A stretch of DNA of 41,539 nucleotides, taken from an uncultured Chitinophagaceae bacterium (lineage in GTDB: Bacteria > Bacteroidota > Bacteroidia > Chitinophagales > Chitinophagaceae). Shown here piece by piece: positions 32,108 to 40,244 of this stretch. Position 1 is the stretch's first letter. Each line of letters starts with the position of its first letter. Below the pieces are notes generated by a model that saw nothing but the letters and a program-made list of their open reading frames with translations, was not told where the DNA came from and did not search any database. The stretch is from the NCBI GenBank assembly GCA_937919945.1, contig CALESY010000063.1, forward strand, positions 1-41,539, given 5' to 3'. Made by a program: the position numbers and the translations under genes.

Positions 32108-33604
32108 TCATTTAGTGGGTGGTTTATCCCTTTTTTCGGGGGATGTATCCGCCTTATCCTTTATCCTTGGTTTGGGTTCAAAATCCACTACACTCTCCCA
32201 CCCCGCTTTTAGTGGTATACTCCCTACATAAGGTATTACCTTTTCAGGTTGGCGTTTTTCAAACAAGTCGCCGGTATCCCAACTTCCATTTTCATTTTCA
32301 TCAACCACTATGCGCATTGTGTACGTAGCAGGATTCATTTTTTTTAATACTAATGCGGTATCGGTTACAGGTTTATAATACAAAGTGTCTTTATCTGCCG
32401 TTACCATCAGCAGGTATTTACGGTTTTTATACTTTATGGGCAGGCGTATGTCTATGATGCCATAATCCTCATCGGCACGGGTACGGAAAGTATATTTTGC
32501 AGGTGCAGACTCATTATTATTGCTATCCTTGGCAAATGCTTTCATAAATCGTGCAGTGTAGATGGCATCTTCTTTCCATTCCGTTTTTATCCATACATTA
32601 TTTTTCAGCACCGTATCTCTCACAATGGTATAGGCAACTTCTACATCAGCCCCTGCACTGTCAACTGTCAGCAACAGTTTGTCTTTGTTAATAGTATCGT
32701 TATATTTATCAAAAGCCAGTATAAGTGGTTTAGTAACATCCAACGAACGCTTATTGATATTGGTATCAGCATTAATTGAAAAGGTGAGAATGATTTTTTC
32801 TTTAGGTTTCTTATCGGCAAACATGTTAGGCTTTCGTTTAGTTTCTTTCGCTGCTAACGTATCTACAAATAATTCTTTAAAAGCGTATAGCGAGATGGGT
32901 ATAATTGTATCAGGGCGCGGCTGTGCCAACGTATCTGTAAACGCTATCATTTCTTCATTACCATCATATACGAGATTCCCATTTGCATCGTGCAGGGCAT
33001 ATATCCTGAATTTGCGTGCAGGCATACCATCAAACACAAACTGCCCCTGTGCATTTATCTTTACCACATAACGTGGTTTTTCACGCACTACTATACTATC
33101 CGAAGCATCGTAGTCGTACAGCAACACAAACACGCCTGTATCAGGCAAGCCCGTAGCAGCATTGTAAACTGTACCCATCAGTTTAAGCGAATCGAAATAC
33201 GCACCTGTACTGAAAGTGTAAGTATATGGAGGGAAAGCATTACCCTCGTGCAGGTCTTTGATGGCGGCATTGGTACTTAGTCGATAGGTGGTATTATCTT
33301 TCAACAGTGTATCTGGTATCTTGATGATTACTTTTTTGCCAACAACCTGTGATGTGATGGGCAAGGATATAAGTGGCGATATCTGCACTTCGGCAGATGC
33401 GTTATTGAGTTGCACATATTCGTCAAAACGCATTTCCAATCTCGAAACTTTGGTGTTCACTTGAGAGTCGGCAGGAGATACTTGCAGCAACTTAGGGGGC
33501 TTGGCATCTTTCTTACCACCCTCTGGTGGCACTATATTGGCACAACCCGATAATATGGATAAGATGAGTATTACAATAACAGACCGTAAAGCGGTTGGTT
33601 TCAT
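32108..33604 (-). CDS. Ig-like (SbsA / Big_5) domain lipoprotein
   Basis: A 498-residue lipoprotein: hydrophobic N-terminus ending LSILSGC, then NIVPPEGGKKDAKPPKLLQVSPAD, the standard opening of this Bacteroidota family. The Big_5 domain (about 35-135) includes MRFDEYVQLNN and a PYTYTFSTG end. The middle holds a prealbumin-like fold with GQFVFDGMPARKFRIYALHDANGNLVYD. The C-terminal part has DENENGSWDTGD, an EF-hand-like loop, and a Lys/Asp/Pro tail. It is probably an outer-membrane-anchored envelope protein of unknown role. The TATTTTTG -7 element lies only 7 bp before the start. Confidence 0.88.
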   Translation of the reverse strand: MKPTALRSVIVILILSILSGCANIVPPEGGKKDAKPPKLLQVSPADSQVNTKVSRLEMRFDEYVQLNNASAEVQISPLISLPITSQVVGKKVIIKIPDTLLKDNTTYRLSTNAAIKDLHEGNAFPPYTYTFSTGAYFDSLKLMGTVYNAATGLPDTGVFVLLYDYDASDSIVVREKPRYVVKINAQGQFVFDGMPARKFRIYALHDANGNLVYDGNEEMIAFTDTLAQPRPDTIIPISLYAFKELFVDTLAAKETKRKPNMFADKKPKEKIILTFSINADTNINKRSLDVTKPLILAFDKYNDTINKDKLLLTVDSAGADVEVAYTIVRDTVLKNNVWIKTEWKEDAIYTARFMKAFAKDSNNNESAPAKYTFRTRADEDYGIIDIRLPIKYKNRKYLLMVTADKDTLYYKPVTDTALVLKKMNPATYTMRIVVDENENGSWDTGDLFEKRQPEKVIPYVGSIPLKAGWESVVDFEPKPRIKDKADTSPEKRDKPPTK

Positions 33605-33611
33605 TTGCTGT

Positions 33612-33619
33612 CAAAAATA
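33612..33619 (-). promoter_or_regulatory. -7 element very close to the Ig-like lipoprotein start
   Basis: The minus strand reads TATTTTTG, a full match to TAnnTTTG, 7 bp from the ATG at 33604. This suggests a near-leaderless mRNA. No -33 TTG was found. Confidence 0.35.
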
Positions 33620-33719
33620 AGATTTAAGATGTGTTTTACACCGCATTAGCTCAAAACATTGTAGGTTTGGCGAACATTTTTTAACGACAGTTGTTTATCA
33701 TTAGTAAAATTCATTAGAT

Positions 33720-34271
33720 ATGTTTTTAAGTATCCTGCTCATGTTCAAATTCTTTTTCTTCGCACCTGAAGCACCCAAAAGTGATGATGTACCCAAAAGC
33801 ATCTATGACTTTAAAGTACAAGGCCTAACGGGTGGTACGATAGATTTCTCAAAATTCAAAGGCAAGAAAATACTTATTGTTAATACAGCATCTGAATGTG
33901 GCTATACACCACAGTACGAAGACCTGCAAAAACTATACGATAAGTATAAAGGCAATTTAGTAATAGTGGGCTTCCCTGCTAACAACTTCGGCGGACAGGA
34001 ACCAGGTTCTAATGCAGAGATAGCCAGCTTTTGTAAAAAGAATTATGGTGTTACATTCCCTATGGCAGCTAAAATTTCTGTTAAAGGCAATGATATGGCT
34101 CCCATCTATCAGTGGCTTACAAAAAAAGAGCACAACGGCTACGATAACAGTAGTGTGAAGTGGAACTTTAATAAATACCTGATTAACGAAAAAGGTGAAT
34201 TGATTGGCATTTACGGCTCTCGTACCAAACCAATGGATAATGAGTTGATAGCCGCAATAGAGAAAAAATAA
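33720..34271 (+). CDS. glutathione peroxidase family protein
   Basis: A 183-residue thioredoxin-fold peroxidase. Catalytic Cys60 is in NTASECGYTPQY; GFPANNFGGQEPGSN and the WNFNKYLI triad region (Trp/Asn) are intact. The form uses Cys rather than Sec, and bacterial members of this type usually reduce hydroperoxides with thioredoxin. A short hydrophobic N-terminus (about 3-15) may anchor or export it. It is monocistronic with a strong terminator. Confidence 0.95.
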   Translation: MFLSILLMFKFFFFAPEAPKSDDVPKSIYDFKVQGLTGGTIDFSKFKGKKILIVNTASECGYTPQYEDLQKLYDKYKGNLVIVGFPANNFGGQEPGSNAEIASFCKKNYGVTFPMAAKISVKGNDMAPIYQWLTKKEHNGYDNSSVKWNFNKYLINEKGELIGIYGSRTKPMDNELIAAIEKK

Positions 34272-34290
34272 TTTTTAAATAGTGTAATGC

Positions 34291-34325
34291 AAAATCCCCT
34301 TTCGTTTCGAAAGGGGATTTTTTTA
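34291..34325. terminator. strong terminator after glutathione peroxidase
   Basis: A 14-bp stem AAAATCCCCTTTCG / CGAAAGGGGATTTT with a TTT loop, followed by TTTTATTC. On the minus strand it follows the small Val/Pro-rich gene at 34359 and can also stop that transcript. Confidence 0.92.
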
Positions 34326-34358
34326 TTCAACCAACCCAACATGAAGAAACTTATTTTC

Positions 34359-34610
34359 TTACCATCCATACCTGTGATGCCTGTGTACTCTGCGCGGTGT
34401 ATGAACATATACACGCGGGCCACAATCACGACGTACTACCCGTACAGGTGGCGGCACTACCACACGAGGTACTATTACAGGTGGAACAACTACTACTCTG
34501 GCAGGCCTGCATATTGCACGTCTACGCCAACGGTGTGCTTCTGCATCATGTACTGCTACCGTCATTAAAAATGCTGTTATCAAGCCTGCTAAAATCATTT
34601 TCGTTTTCAT
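34359..34610 (-). CDS. secreted Val/Pro/Arg-rich mini-protein A
   Basis: An 83-residue protein from ATG 34610 (MKTKMILAGLITAFLM...). A second ATG two codons upstream is possible. The signal peptide appears to be cut after AEA, leaving a mature protein that starts HRWRRR. It continues with repeats of VVVPP / VVVPPPV and two cysteines, and ends in RRVHRHHRYGW. It is strongly basic and of low complexity. Its likely place is the periplasm or cell surface. No family is recognised. The adjacent gene at 34658 has the same design, suggesting duplication. Confidence 0.6.
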   Translation of the reverse strand: MKTKMILAGLITAFLMTVAVHDAEAHRWRRRAICRPARVVVVPPVIVPRVVVPPPVRVVRRDCGPRVYVHTPRRVHRHHRYGW

Positions 34611-34657
34611 AAACATTCTTTTATTAAATAGACTGTTGAATGTTATTAAGGTTTAAT

Positions 34658-34972
34658 TTACCTGAATGCAGGATGTGGTGGTAATGGTGGATGCGGTACC
34701 TGAACAGGTACAGGCACGGGGACACGTGCAGGTACAGGCACTGGTACTACAGGTGAGGGTACTACTACCCTTGTACGTGTAACTACGGGTGCAGGTGCAA
34801 CCACAACTGTACGTTGGTGTACAACAGGTGCAGGCGCTACTACTACTGTACGATGATGTCCGCGGCGGTGTTTATAATGTCCTTTCTTTTTACCATTATG
34901 CGCCCAAACATTGTCTGCAGCCAGCACCATAACAGATGCTAATAATACTGCGCTTAATATTCCCCTTTTCAT
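34658..34972 (-). CDS. secreted Val/Pro/His-rich mini-protein B with 13-residue repeats
   Basis: A 104-residue protein with a signal peptide cut after VWA (residue 24). The mature N-terminus HNGKKKGHYKHRRGHH is very basic. It is followed by two nearly identical 13-residue units RTVVVAPAPVV-HQ and RTVVVAPAPVV-TR, a third degenerate unit RVVVPSPVV, and a Pro/Val run to the end. It lies 47 bp upstream of the similar gene at 34359 on the same strand. Possibly a cell-wall-like or stress protein. Function is unknown. Confidence 0.6.
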   Translation of the reverse strand: MKRGILSAVLLASVMVLAADNVWAHNGKKKGHYKHRRGHHRTVVVAPAPVVHQRTVVVAPAPVVTRTRVVVPSPVVPVPVPARVPVPVPVQVPHPPLPPHPAFR

Positions 34973-35087
34973 AACATACTAGTTTTTAAAAATGAACAAT
35001 AAGCTGTCAATTCAAAATAACACAATAATTGCGCCTTTTGCTGTTAGTAAAATGGTAAAGAGATGTTATGGAAACCCTAAAACAAAG

Positions 35088-35113
35088 AAGGGAATATGCT
35101 AACACATTCCCTT
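35088..35113 (-). terminator. probable terminator after biotin carboxylase gene
   Basis: AAGGGAAT (35088-35095) and ATTCCCTT (35106-35113) form an 8-bp stem with a mismatch then two more pairs around CTAA. On the minus strand it is followed by CTTTGTTTTAGG, a modest T tract. Confidence 0.55.
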
Positions 35114-35137
35114 ACAATTATTTATAGTTTAGTTGTT

Positions 35138-36619
35138 CTACTTACGTTTCAGCTTCCAGTTGGATGTGCCGTTTTGAGTAGCTTGTGCGGCAGCCGTTTG
35201 TTTTCTTTCTTTTGTCCACACAAAGCCGGCTAAAAGTGCGGCTACTTTTTCCGCATCAGCATTTTCTTGTTGCAGGTATTCCGGTTTGAAGTATTTGTCT
35301 ATAAACTTCGTATCGAAATTGCCAGTACGGAAAGGCTCTGTTTGCACTGCCCATTTACCAAACTGCAATGTGGTTTGTATGCCTTTTATATAATACTCAT
35401 CTATGGCTCTACACAGGCGTTCTATAGCCTGATCTCGAGTTTCCGCATGTACTACCAGCTTAGCTATCATGGGGTCGTAGAAGATAGGAATATCTTGCCC
35501 CTGTTCATATCCATCGTCCACACGTACACCAGGCCCTTTAGGCGGTTGGTACATTTCAAGCCTCCCTGTATCCGGCAGAAAGTTGTTCATAGGGTCCTCT
35601 GCACATACACGTAGTTCCAGCGAGTGTCCGTTTATCTTCAAATCGTCTTGTGAGAAAGATAGTTTTTCACCTCTTGCAATATTTATTTGCTCGCGCACAA
35701 GGTCTATGCCTGTTATCATTTCAGATACACAATGTTCTACCTGCAGGCGGGTATTCATTTCCAGAAAGTAGAAGTTCAGGTTTTCATCTACCAGAAACTC
35801 TACTGTACCTGCACCATGATAATTGCAAGAACGGGCAACAGCAACAGCACTTTCACCCATTGCTTTGCGTATGTCTGGTGTCAGGCAGCTAGATGGTGCT
35901 TCTTCAATCAGTTTTTGGTGGCGGCGTTGTACAGAGCATTCACGCTCAAACAAGTACACATAATTACCATGCTGGTCGCCCAATAATTGTATTTCTATAT
36001 GACGAGGCGCACCTACATATTTTTCTATAAATACCGCATCATCACCAAAAGCACTCAAAGCCTCACTTTTAGCCATACGCATCTGCTCTTCCAATTCTTC
36101 CTCATTGTTCACCACACGCATACCTTTACCTCCACCACCAGCCGATGCTTTGATAAGTATAGGAAAGCCGATACGCTTGGCGATACTGATGGCCTCTTCT
36201 ACACTTTGTATGGGGTCTTCAGTACCGGGCACCATTGGTACATTAAATTTTTTAGCTGCTTGCTTTGCGGCTATCTTACTGCCCATCATTTCTATTGAAT
36301 AGGCAGATGGGCCAACAAATACCAACCCTGCATCTGCTACTGCTTTAGAGAATCCGGCATTTTCGCTCAAGAAACCATAACCGGGGTGAATGGCATCTGC
36401 GCCCGTTTCTTTTGCTACTTGTATTATTTTATCTGCACGTAAGTAAGATTGTGAAGAAGGAGCAGGCCCTATACATACAGCTTCATCGGCATAGCGTACA
36501 AAGGGCATATTGCGGTCCGCTTCTGAGTATACGGCAACAGTACGGATACCCATTTCCTTAGCTGTGCGCATTACACGCAATGCTATCTCGCCACGATTGG
36601 CAACCAGTATTTTTTGCAT
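35138..36619 (-). CDS. accC: biotin carboxylase subunit (AccC-like) with extended C-terminus
   Basis: A 493-residue biotin carboxylase of an acetyl-/propionyl-CoA-carboxylase type. The N-terminal motif is KILVANRGEIALRVMRTAKEMG. The ATP-grasp has KASAGGGGKGMR and HIEIQLLGDQHGN. The catalytic part is EMNTRLQVEH. A normal AccC is about 450 residues. Here the last about 40 residues (AALLAGFVWTKERKQTAAAQATQNGTSNWKLKRK pattern) form an extra basic tail without a biotin motif, so this is a separate subunit. BCCP and carboxyltransferase genes are not in the window. The start is near a TATCTTCG -7-like element (36625-36632). Confidence 0.9.
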   Translation of the reverse strand: MQKILVANRGEIALRVMRTAKEMGIRTVAVYSEADRNMPFVRYADEAVCIGPAPSSQSYLRADKIIQVAKETGADAIHPGYGFLSENAGFSKAVADAGLVFVGPSAYSIEMMGSKIAAKQAAKKFNVPMVPGTEDPIQSVEEAISIAKRIGFPILIKASAGGGGKGMRVVNNEEELEEQMRMAKSEALSAFGDDAVFIEKYVGAPRHIEIQLLGDQHGNYVYLFERECSVQRRHQKLIEEAPSSCLTPDIRKAMGESAVAVARSCNYHGAGTVEFLVDENLNFYFLEMNTRLQVEHCVSEMITGIDLVREQINIARGEKLSFSQDDLKINGHSLELRVCAEDPMNNFLPDTGRLEMYQPPKGPGVRVDDGYEQGQDIPIFYDPMIAKLVVHAETRDQAIERLCRAIDEYYIKGIQTTLQFGKWAVQTEPFRTGNFDTKFIDKYFKPEYLQQENADAEKVAALLAGFVWTKERKQTAAAQATQNGTSNWKLKRK

Positions 36620-36653
36620 GGATGCGAAGATAATGCTTAGTTGATTATCAAGG

Positions 36654-37064
36654 CTATTCTTCGGTTGTCAGTAATGTACCTTTGCCGTATTTAACAAACA
36701 TATACAGATACAATACCCGCGATAAACGCATAAGCCAAGGTTGTAATATCAAAACCAAAGCTGTGCTCACACCTAAGCAGTAAAACATACTGTTATCTCT
36801 GAAAGACAAGCCTATAAACACCCAATATAAGGCGAAAGAGAGGAAATACAAGCCAACTGATAAGGCATAGCTAACATAGCCTGTACCGTAATAAAAGCCT
36901 ACTTCCAGTTCAAACTTTTGCCCGCATACCTCACATTTTTCAGGCATCTGCAACATCTCTTTCAGCGGAAAAACAGATTTGTTGACGTACATATGCCCCT
37001 TGCGACAATTAGGGCATTTCATTGTAAGCATACTGGGCAGTAATGCTGGCTTATTATCTGCCAT
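36654..37064 (-). CDS. DUF983 family membrane protein
   Basis: A 136-residue protein with an N-terminal zinc-ribbon-like part (MKCPNCRKG, then MPEKCEVCGQKFELE, four Cys as CxxC pairs) and two to three membrane segments (about 60-105 and a third). DUF983 proteins of this pattern are widespread and uncharacterised. They are sometimes linked with haem-copper oxidase assembly in other phyla, which does not apply here by context. It is divergent in function from the neighbours accC and uvrC, which share its strand. Confidence 0.85.
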   Translation of the reverse strand: MADNKPALLPSMLTMKCPNCRKGHMYVNKSVFPLKEMLQMPEKCEVCGQKFELEVGFYYGTGYVSYALSVGLYFLSFALYWVFIGLSFRDNSMFYCLGVSTALVLILQPWLMRLSRVLYLYMFVKYGKGTLLTTEE

Positions 37065-37080
37065 GTTTGGGAAATTTCCG

Positions 37081-37123
37081 CAAAGATACTGTAATTAAGC
37101 CGGTGGGTAGTAACAAAAGTTAC
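37081..37123 (-). promoter_or_regulatory. promoter with inverted repeat upstream of DUF983 gene
   Basis: The minus strand carries TATCTTTG (37081-37088), a full -7 match, 16 bp from the ATG. About 25 bp further up is TTTTG within a GTAAC-AAAA-GTTAC inverted repeat (37110-37123). The spacing is 2 bp longer than the usual maximum of 23. Confidence 0.35.
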
Positions 37124-37136
37124 ATTAGCTGTTTAT

Positions 37137-38957
37137 TTATTTGAGATCGCCATCTTCATTATGAAAATAGCTCCATACAATACGCGCTTTGCTAGCACCT
37201 ATTACTTTGGTCAACTCTCGTTCGGTAAGTGTTTTGATGTTTTTTACAGAACGGAATGTTTTTAATAATTCATTAGCTGTTTTTTCGCCAATACCGGCAA
37301 TGCCTTCCAATTCGTTTTTAAATGTACCCTTGCTGCGTACCTGTCTATGAAAGGTAATACCGAAACGGTGTACCTCATCGCGTATGCGCCTGATGAGCAA
37401 GTGTGCAGGGCTATCATAGGGCAACTGTAACGGCTCTGTATCATTGGGAAAGAAGATAGACTCTTCTCGTTTGGCAAGCCCTACCACCGTCATACTACCG
37501 GTAAGCCCCAGTTTTTCTATGCTTTCCATAGCCGATGCAAGTTGCCCTTTACCACCATCTATTATCACTAATTGCGGCAGGGCAGTTTTATCGTCCAGCA
37601 GGCGTTTGTATCTGCGATACACTACCTCGCTCATAGATGCAAAGTCGTTGATGCCTTGTACGGTTTTGATGTGGAAATGCCGGTAGTCTTTCTTTGAGGG
37701 TAATCCATTTTTAAAACACACCATTGCCGATACAGGATAAGCACCTTGAAAGTTGGAGTTATCGAAACACTCAATGTGCGTTGGCAACTCAGTTAGCTGT
37801 AATGCATCCTGCAATTCTTCCAACACCACATCTGCGTTTTGTGCCGATGCTTTGCCGAGTAATAGTGCATCATTCTTCCGCATTTCCTGTTTGGTAATTT
37901 CGGCGTTTTTATAACTCAGATCGAGCAGCTTTTTCTTATCGCCCGATTTAGGGATAGTAACTTTTATCTGCTCGTCAGCAACAGTTATTGAAAAAGGAAC
38001 TACTACCTCTTTTGCAGTACTTTGAAAGGTTGTACGCATATTTTCTAGCGCCAGTGCCAATATATCTGCATCCTCTTCCTCTATCTTCTTTTCTATACGT
38101 ATTGTCTTTGCATATACTATAGCTCCATTGGCTATCATCATATAATTGACAAATACGTATTCTTCATCCCCGATTATGGTAGCAACATCAATATTACCAA
38201 GATTGGCATTTACAACGGTTGAACGGCTTTGATAGTTTTGAAGATCATCAATTTTTTGCCTGATAATCTCTGCCTTCTCAAAGTGCATATCAGCTGCATG
38301 GGATGCCATTTCATTTTTCAGGTGTTTTATAACCTCACCTGTATTGCCTTTTAATATATGCCTCACATTTATCAAGTTGGCAGCATAGTCTGCCTCTGAT
38401 TGTAAGCCTGCGCAAGGACCACTGCAATTGCCTAGATGGTACTCTAAACAAACTTTGTATTTGCCCTTTGTAATATTGGCTGCAGACAGGTTAAGGCTGC
38501 ATGTACGTAAGGGTATATTTTGTTTGATAAGGCCGAGCAATTCTTTTACCCTACCTACACCTGTAAAAGGGCCAAGATATTCAGAACCATCACGTATTAC
38601 TCTGCGAGTGAGGAATACACGTGGGAATGGTTCTTTTTTGATGACTATATACGGGTATGTTTTATCATCTTTCAGGTCTATGTTAAAGCGTGGCTGATAG
38701 TGTTTTATGAGTGTATTCTCTAATAAGAAAGCATCGTGCTCTGTATTGGTAACGGTAAAATCTATTGTGTGTATGAGTGATACCAAACGGCGTGTCTTGT
38801 AGTTATCAACCGTTTTGTTGAAGTAAGAACTGACACGCTTGCGCAGGTCTTTTGCCTTACCAACATATAACAGGTTGTTATCTTTATCAAAATACTTATA
38901 GCAGCCAGGCTGGTGTGGTATAGACGATATGATATTTGCAAATTCTTCCCTCGTCAT
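37137..38957 (-). CDS. uvrC: excinuclease ABC subunit C
   Basis: UvrC, 606 residues. In order: GIY-YIG nuclease (PGCYKYFDKDNNLLYVGKAKDLRKRVSSY, about 17-45), four cysteines CSLNL.../KVCLEYHLGNCSGPC (about 155-185) like the UvrC Fe-S or zinc cluster, UVR helices (EVIKHLKNEMASHA..., about 210-245), an RNase-H-like endonuclease domain (IECFDNSNFQGAYPV) and C-terminal HhH (LEGIAGIGEKTANELLKTF). It makes the dual incisions in nucleotide excision repair with UvrA/UvrB, which are not in the window. The lipoprotein gene upstream ends only 3 bp before its ATG. Confidence 0.97.
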   Translation of the reverse strand: MTREEFANIISSIPHQPGCYKYFDKDNNLLYVGKAKDLRKRVSSYFNKTVDNYKTRRLVSLIHTIDFTVTNTEHDAFLLENTLIKHYQPRFNIDLKDDKTYPYIVIKKEPFPRVFLTRRVIRDGSEYLGPFTGVGRVKELLGLIKQNIPLRTCSLNLSAANITKGKYKVCLEYHLGNCSGPCAGLQSEADYAANLINVRHILKGNTGEVIKHLKNEMASHAADMHFEKAEIIRQKIDDLQNYQSRSTVVNANLGNIDVATIIGDEEYVFVNYMMIANGAIVYAKTIRIEKKIEEEDADILALALENMRTTFQSTAKEVVVPFSITVADEQIKVTIPKSGDKKKLLDLSYKNAEITKQEMRKNDALLLGKASAQNADVVLEELQDALQLTELPTHIECFDNSNFQGAYPVSAMVCFKNGLPSKKDYRHFHIKTVQGINDFASMSEVVYRRYKRLLDDKTALPQLVIIDGGKGQLASAMESIEKLGLTGSMTVVGLAKREESIFFPNDTEPLQLPYDSPAHLLIRRIRDEVHRFGITFHRQVRSKGTFKNELEGIAGIGEKTANELLKTFRSVKNIKTLTERELTKVIGASKARIVWSYFHNEDGDLK

Positions 38958-38960
38958 GCG

Positions 38961-39521
38961 TTACAGAAAGCGGTATTCAACCCGTATGTCTTTTTTATCG
39001 CCCGATGCTTTGGCTTCAAACTCCTGTATTACGATGCTTGTTGAGGGTATGTAAAACAAACGCTGTGTGCGAGTACCCCAAGTATTGTTCTTTCGTGTTT
39101 CTATATAAACCGAACTGATTCGCCCGTTGCGCGGGTTAGCTGTCAGGTATAATTTTTGGGTAAAGAGCTTTATATCCTTAGCATCATAGTAAAAATTCAT
39201 TGTATTGTTGACAGAATCGGCATACGCTGAAAAATTGTACTTATCAAGGTATTTAGCATCGCTTATATCAGTAGCTGTAAATACTCTAAATATAGCTACC
39301 CAATCTATCTGCTCTGCATTCGTATGCAATGTGTCAGGTTTACCATTGATAAAAGTTATTTTATCAATACCGTACGGCTGCCCGATATTCATCTCCCACT
39401 GGTCTGCAACATAGTCTATGATGGAAAAATAAGTACCCTCACCTGTTTGCACCGGTTGCTCTTTTTGCTTGCAAGACAATACGCTGCACACAGCTAAAAA
39501 TGTCAACAATTTTAATTTCAT
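38961..39521 (-). CDS. hypothetical lipoprotein coupled to uvrC
   Basis: A 186-residue protein starting at ATG 39521, chosen because it gives a lipoprotein signal (MKLKLLTFLAVCSVLSC). An upstream frame extension of 52 residues lacks such features. The mature protein is strand-rich with DQWEMNIGQPYGIDKITFINGKPDTLHTN, FRVFTATDISDAKYLDKYNF, NFYYDAKDIKLFTQKLYLTANP and ends VEYRFL. No family is recognised, though the pattern suggests a lipocalin-like or beta-sandwich envelope lipoprotein. Its stop is 3 bp before uvrC. Confidence 0.65.
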   Translation of the reverse strand: MKLKLLTFLAVCSVLSCKQKEQPVQTGEGTYFSIIDYVADQWEMNIGQPYGIDKITFINGKPDTLHTNAEQIDWVAIFRVFTATDISDAKYLDKYNFSAYADSVNNTMNFYYDAKDIKLFTQKLYLTANPRNGRISSVYIETRKNNTWGTRTQRLFYIPSTSIVIQEFEAKASGDKKDIRVEYRFL

Positions 39522-39552
39522 GAAAAGCAAATATGCTACCCGCAAATATAGG

Positions 39553-40134
39553 TTAATTGTTTTGCGGATGCAGGGGCATATTGATGATGTGCCCGTAATC
39601 ATCGCCCAGTGATAATATGGCGGCTTTCCATTTATCGTCGTCTTGTGTATCGAATATGATATGGCTGTTACAAGCACCTATCAACCAAGAGCCCTGTTTC
39701 AGTTCATCATTTAGCTGTCCTGCAGACCAACCGGCATAACCCAAAAACAAGTGAATATCATTATCGTTGAGATCTCCTTTTTCCACCAGGAGTTGTAATA
39801 CCTCAAAAGAACCACCCCAATATACGTCTTCGGCTATTTTGTTACCTCCCAAGACATCGGGCATGCGATGCAGCATGTGCAAGGTATCTGTTTGTACAGG
39901 TCCACCAGTATATACCGGCAAGTCTTTGGTAGTATCGCTTTCTAACAGGTCGCACAGCGAAAACTGTGTAGCCTTGTTGATGATAAAGCCTACCGTACCA
40001 TCATTACCATGTTCGCAAAGACATATTACCGAGCGGGAGAAGTGAGTTTCCGTCAGGAAGGGTTCCGCTATCAGCATTGTACCAGCCGATAGTTTACCCT
40101 CTGTAGCTTGCTTTGGTATTTTCAGGTAATCCAT
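39553..40134 (-). CDS. YqgE/AlgH family protein
   Basis: A 193-residue protein starting at ATG 40134 (MDYLKIPK). A longer frame adds 13 residues and is rejected. It matches the family's hallmark features: AGTMLIAEPFLTETHFSRSVICLCEHGNDGTVGFIINK, VYTGGPVQTDTLHMLHR, VYWGGSFEVLQ, then LFLGYAGWSAGQLNDELKQGSWL and a C-terminal LGDDYGHIINMP. Its function is not established; links to alginate regulation come from other bacteria. The gene may be transcribed with the lipoprotein and uvrC downstream (31-bp gap). Confidence 0.93.
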   Translation of the reverse strand: MDYLKIPKQATEGKLSAGTMLIAEPFLTETHFSRSVICLCEHGNDGTVGFIINKATQFSLCDLLESDTTKDLPVYTGGPVQTDTLHMLHRMPDVLGGNKIAEDVYWGGSFEVLQLLVEKGDLNDNDIHLFLGYAGWSAGQLNDELKQGSWLIGACNSHIIFDTQDDDKWKAAILSLGDDYGHIINMPLHPQNN

Positions 40135-40244
40135 ATGCTTTTTAAATATAAAAAAACATTCATTAAAAATCATATTAACTATTTAGTAGCACAAGGTTCA
40201 ATAATTGGCGTTATTTTTACAGTTGATTTATCTTACAGCACTAC

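Noticed and set aside
34287..34568. Plus-strand 93-codon frame opposite the Val/Pro-rich gene
   Set aside because: It runs through the gpx terminator and is Tyr/Cys-rich shadow of the repetitive minus-strand gene, which has a signal peptide and cleaner composition.
34690..34860. GTGCAGGT-type repeats as a regulatory array
   Set aside because: The repeats follow the codons of the Val/Pro/Ala units and are explained by the protein.
34658..34972. Short repeats that could look like a CRISPR array
   Set aside because: They are in-frame coding repeats of a 13-residue unit without uniform spacers, and no cas gene is present.
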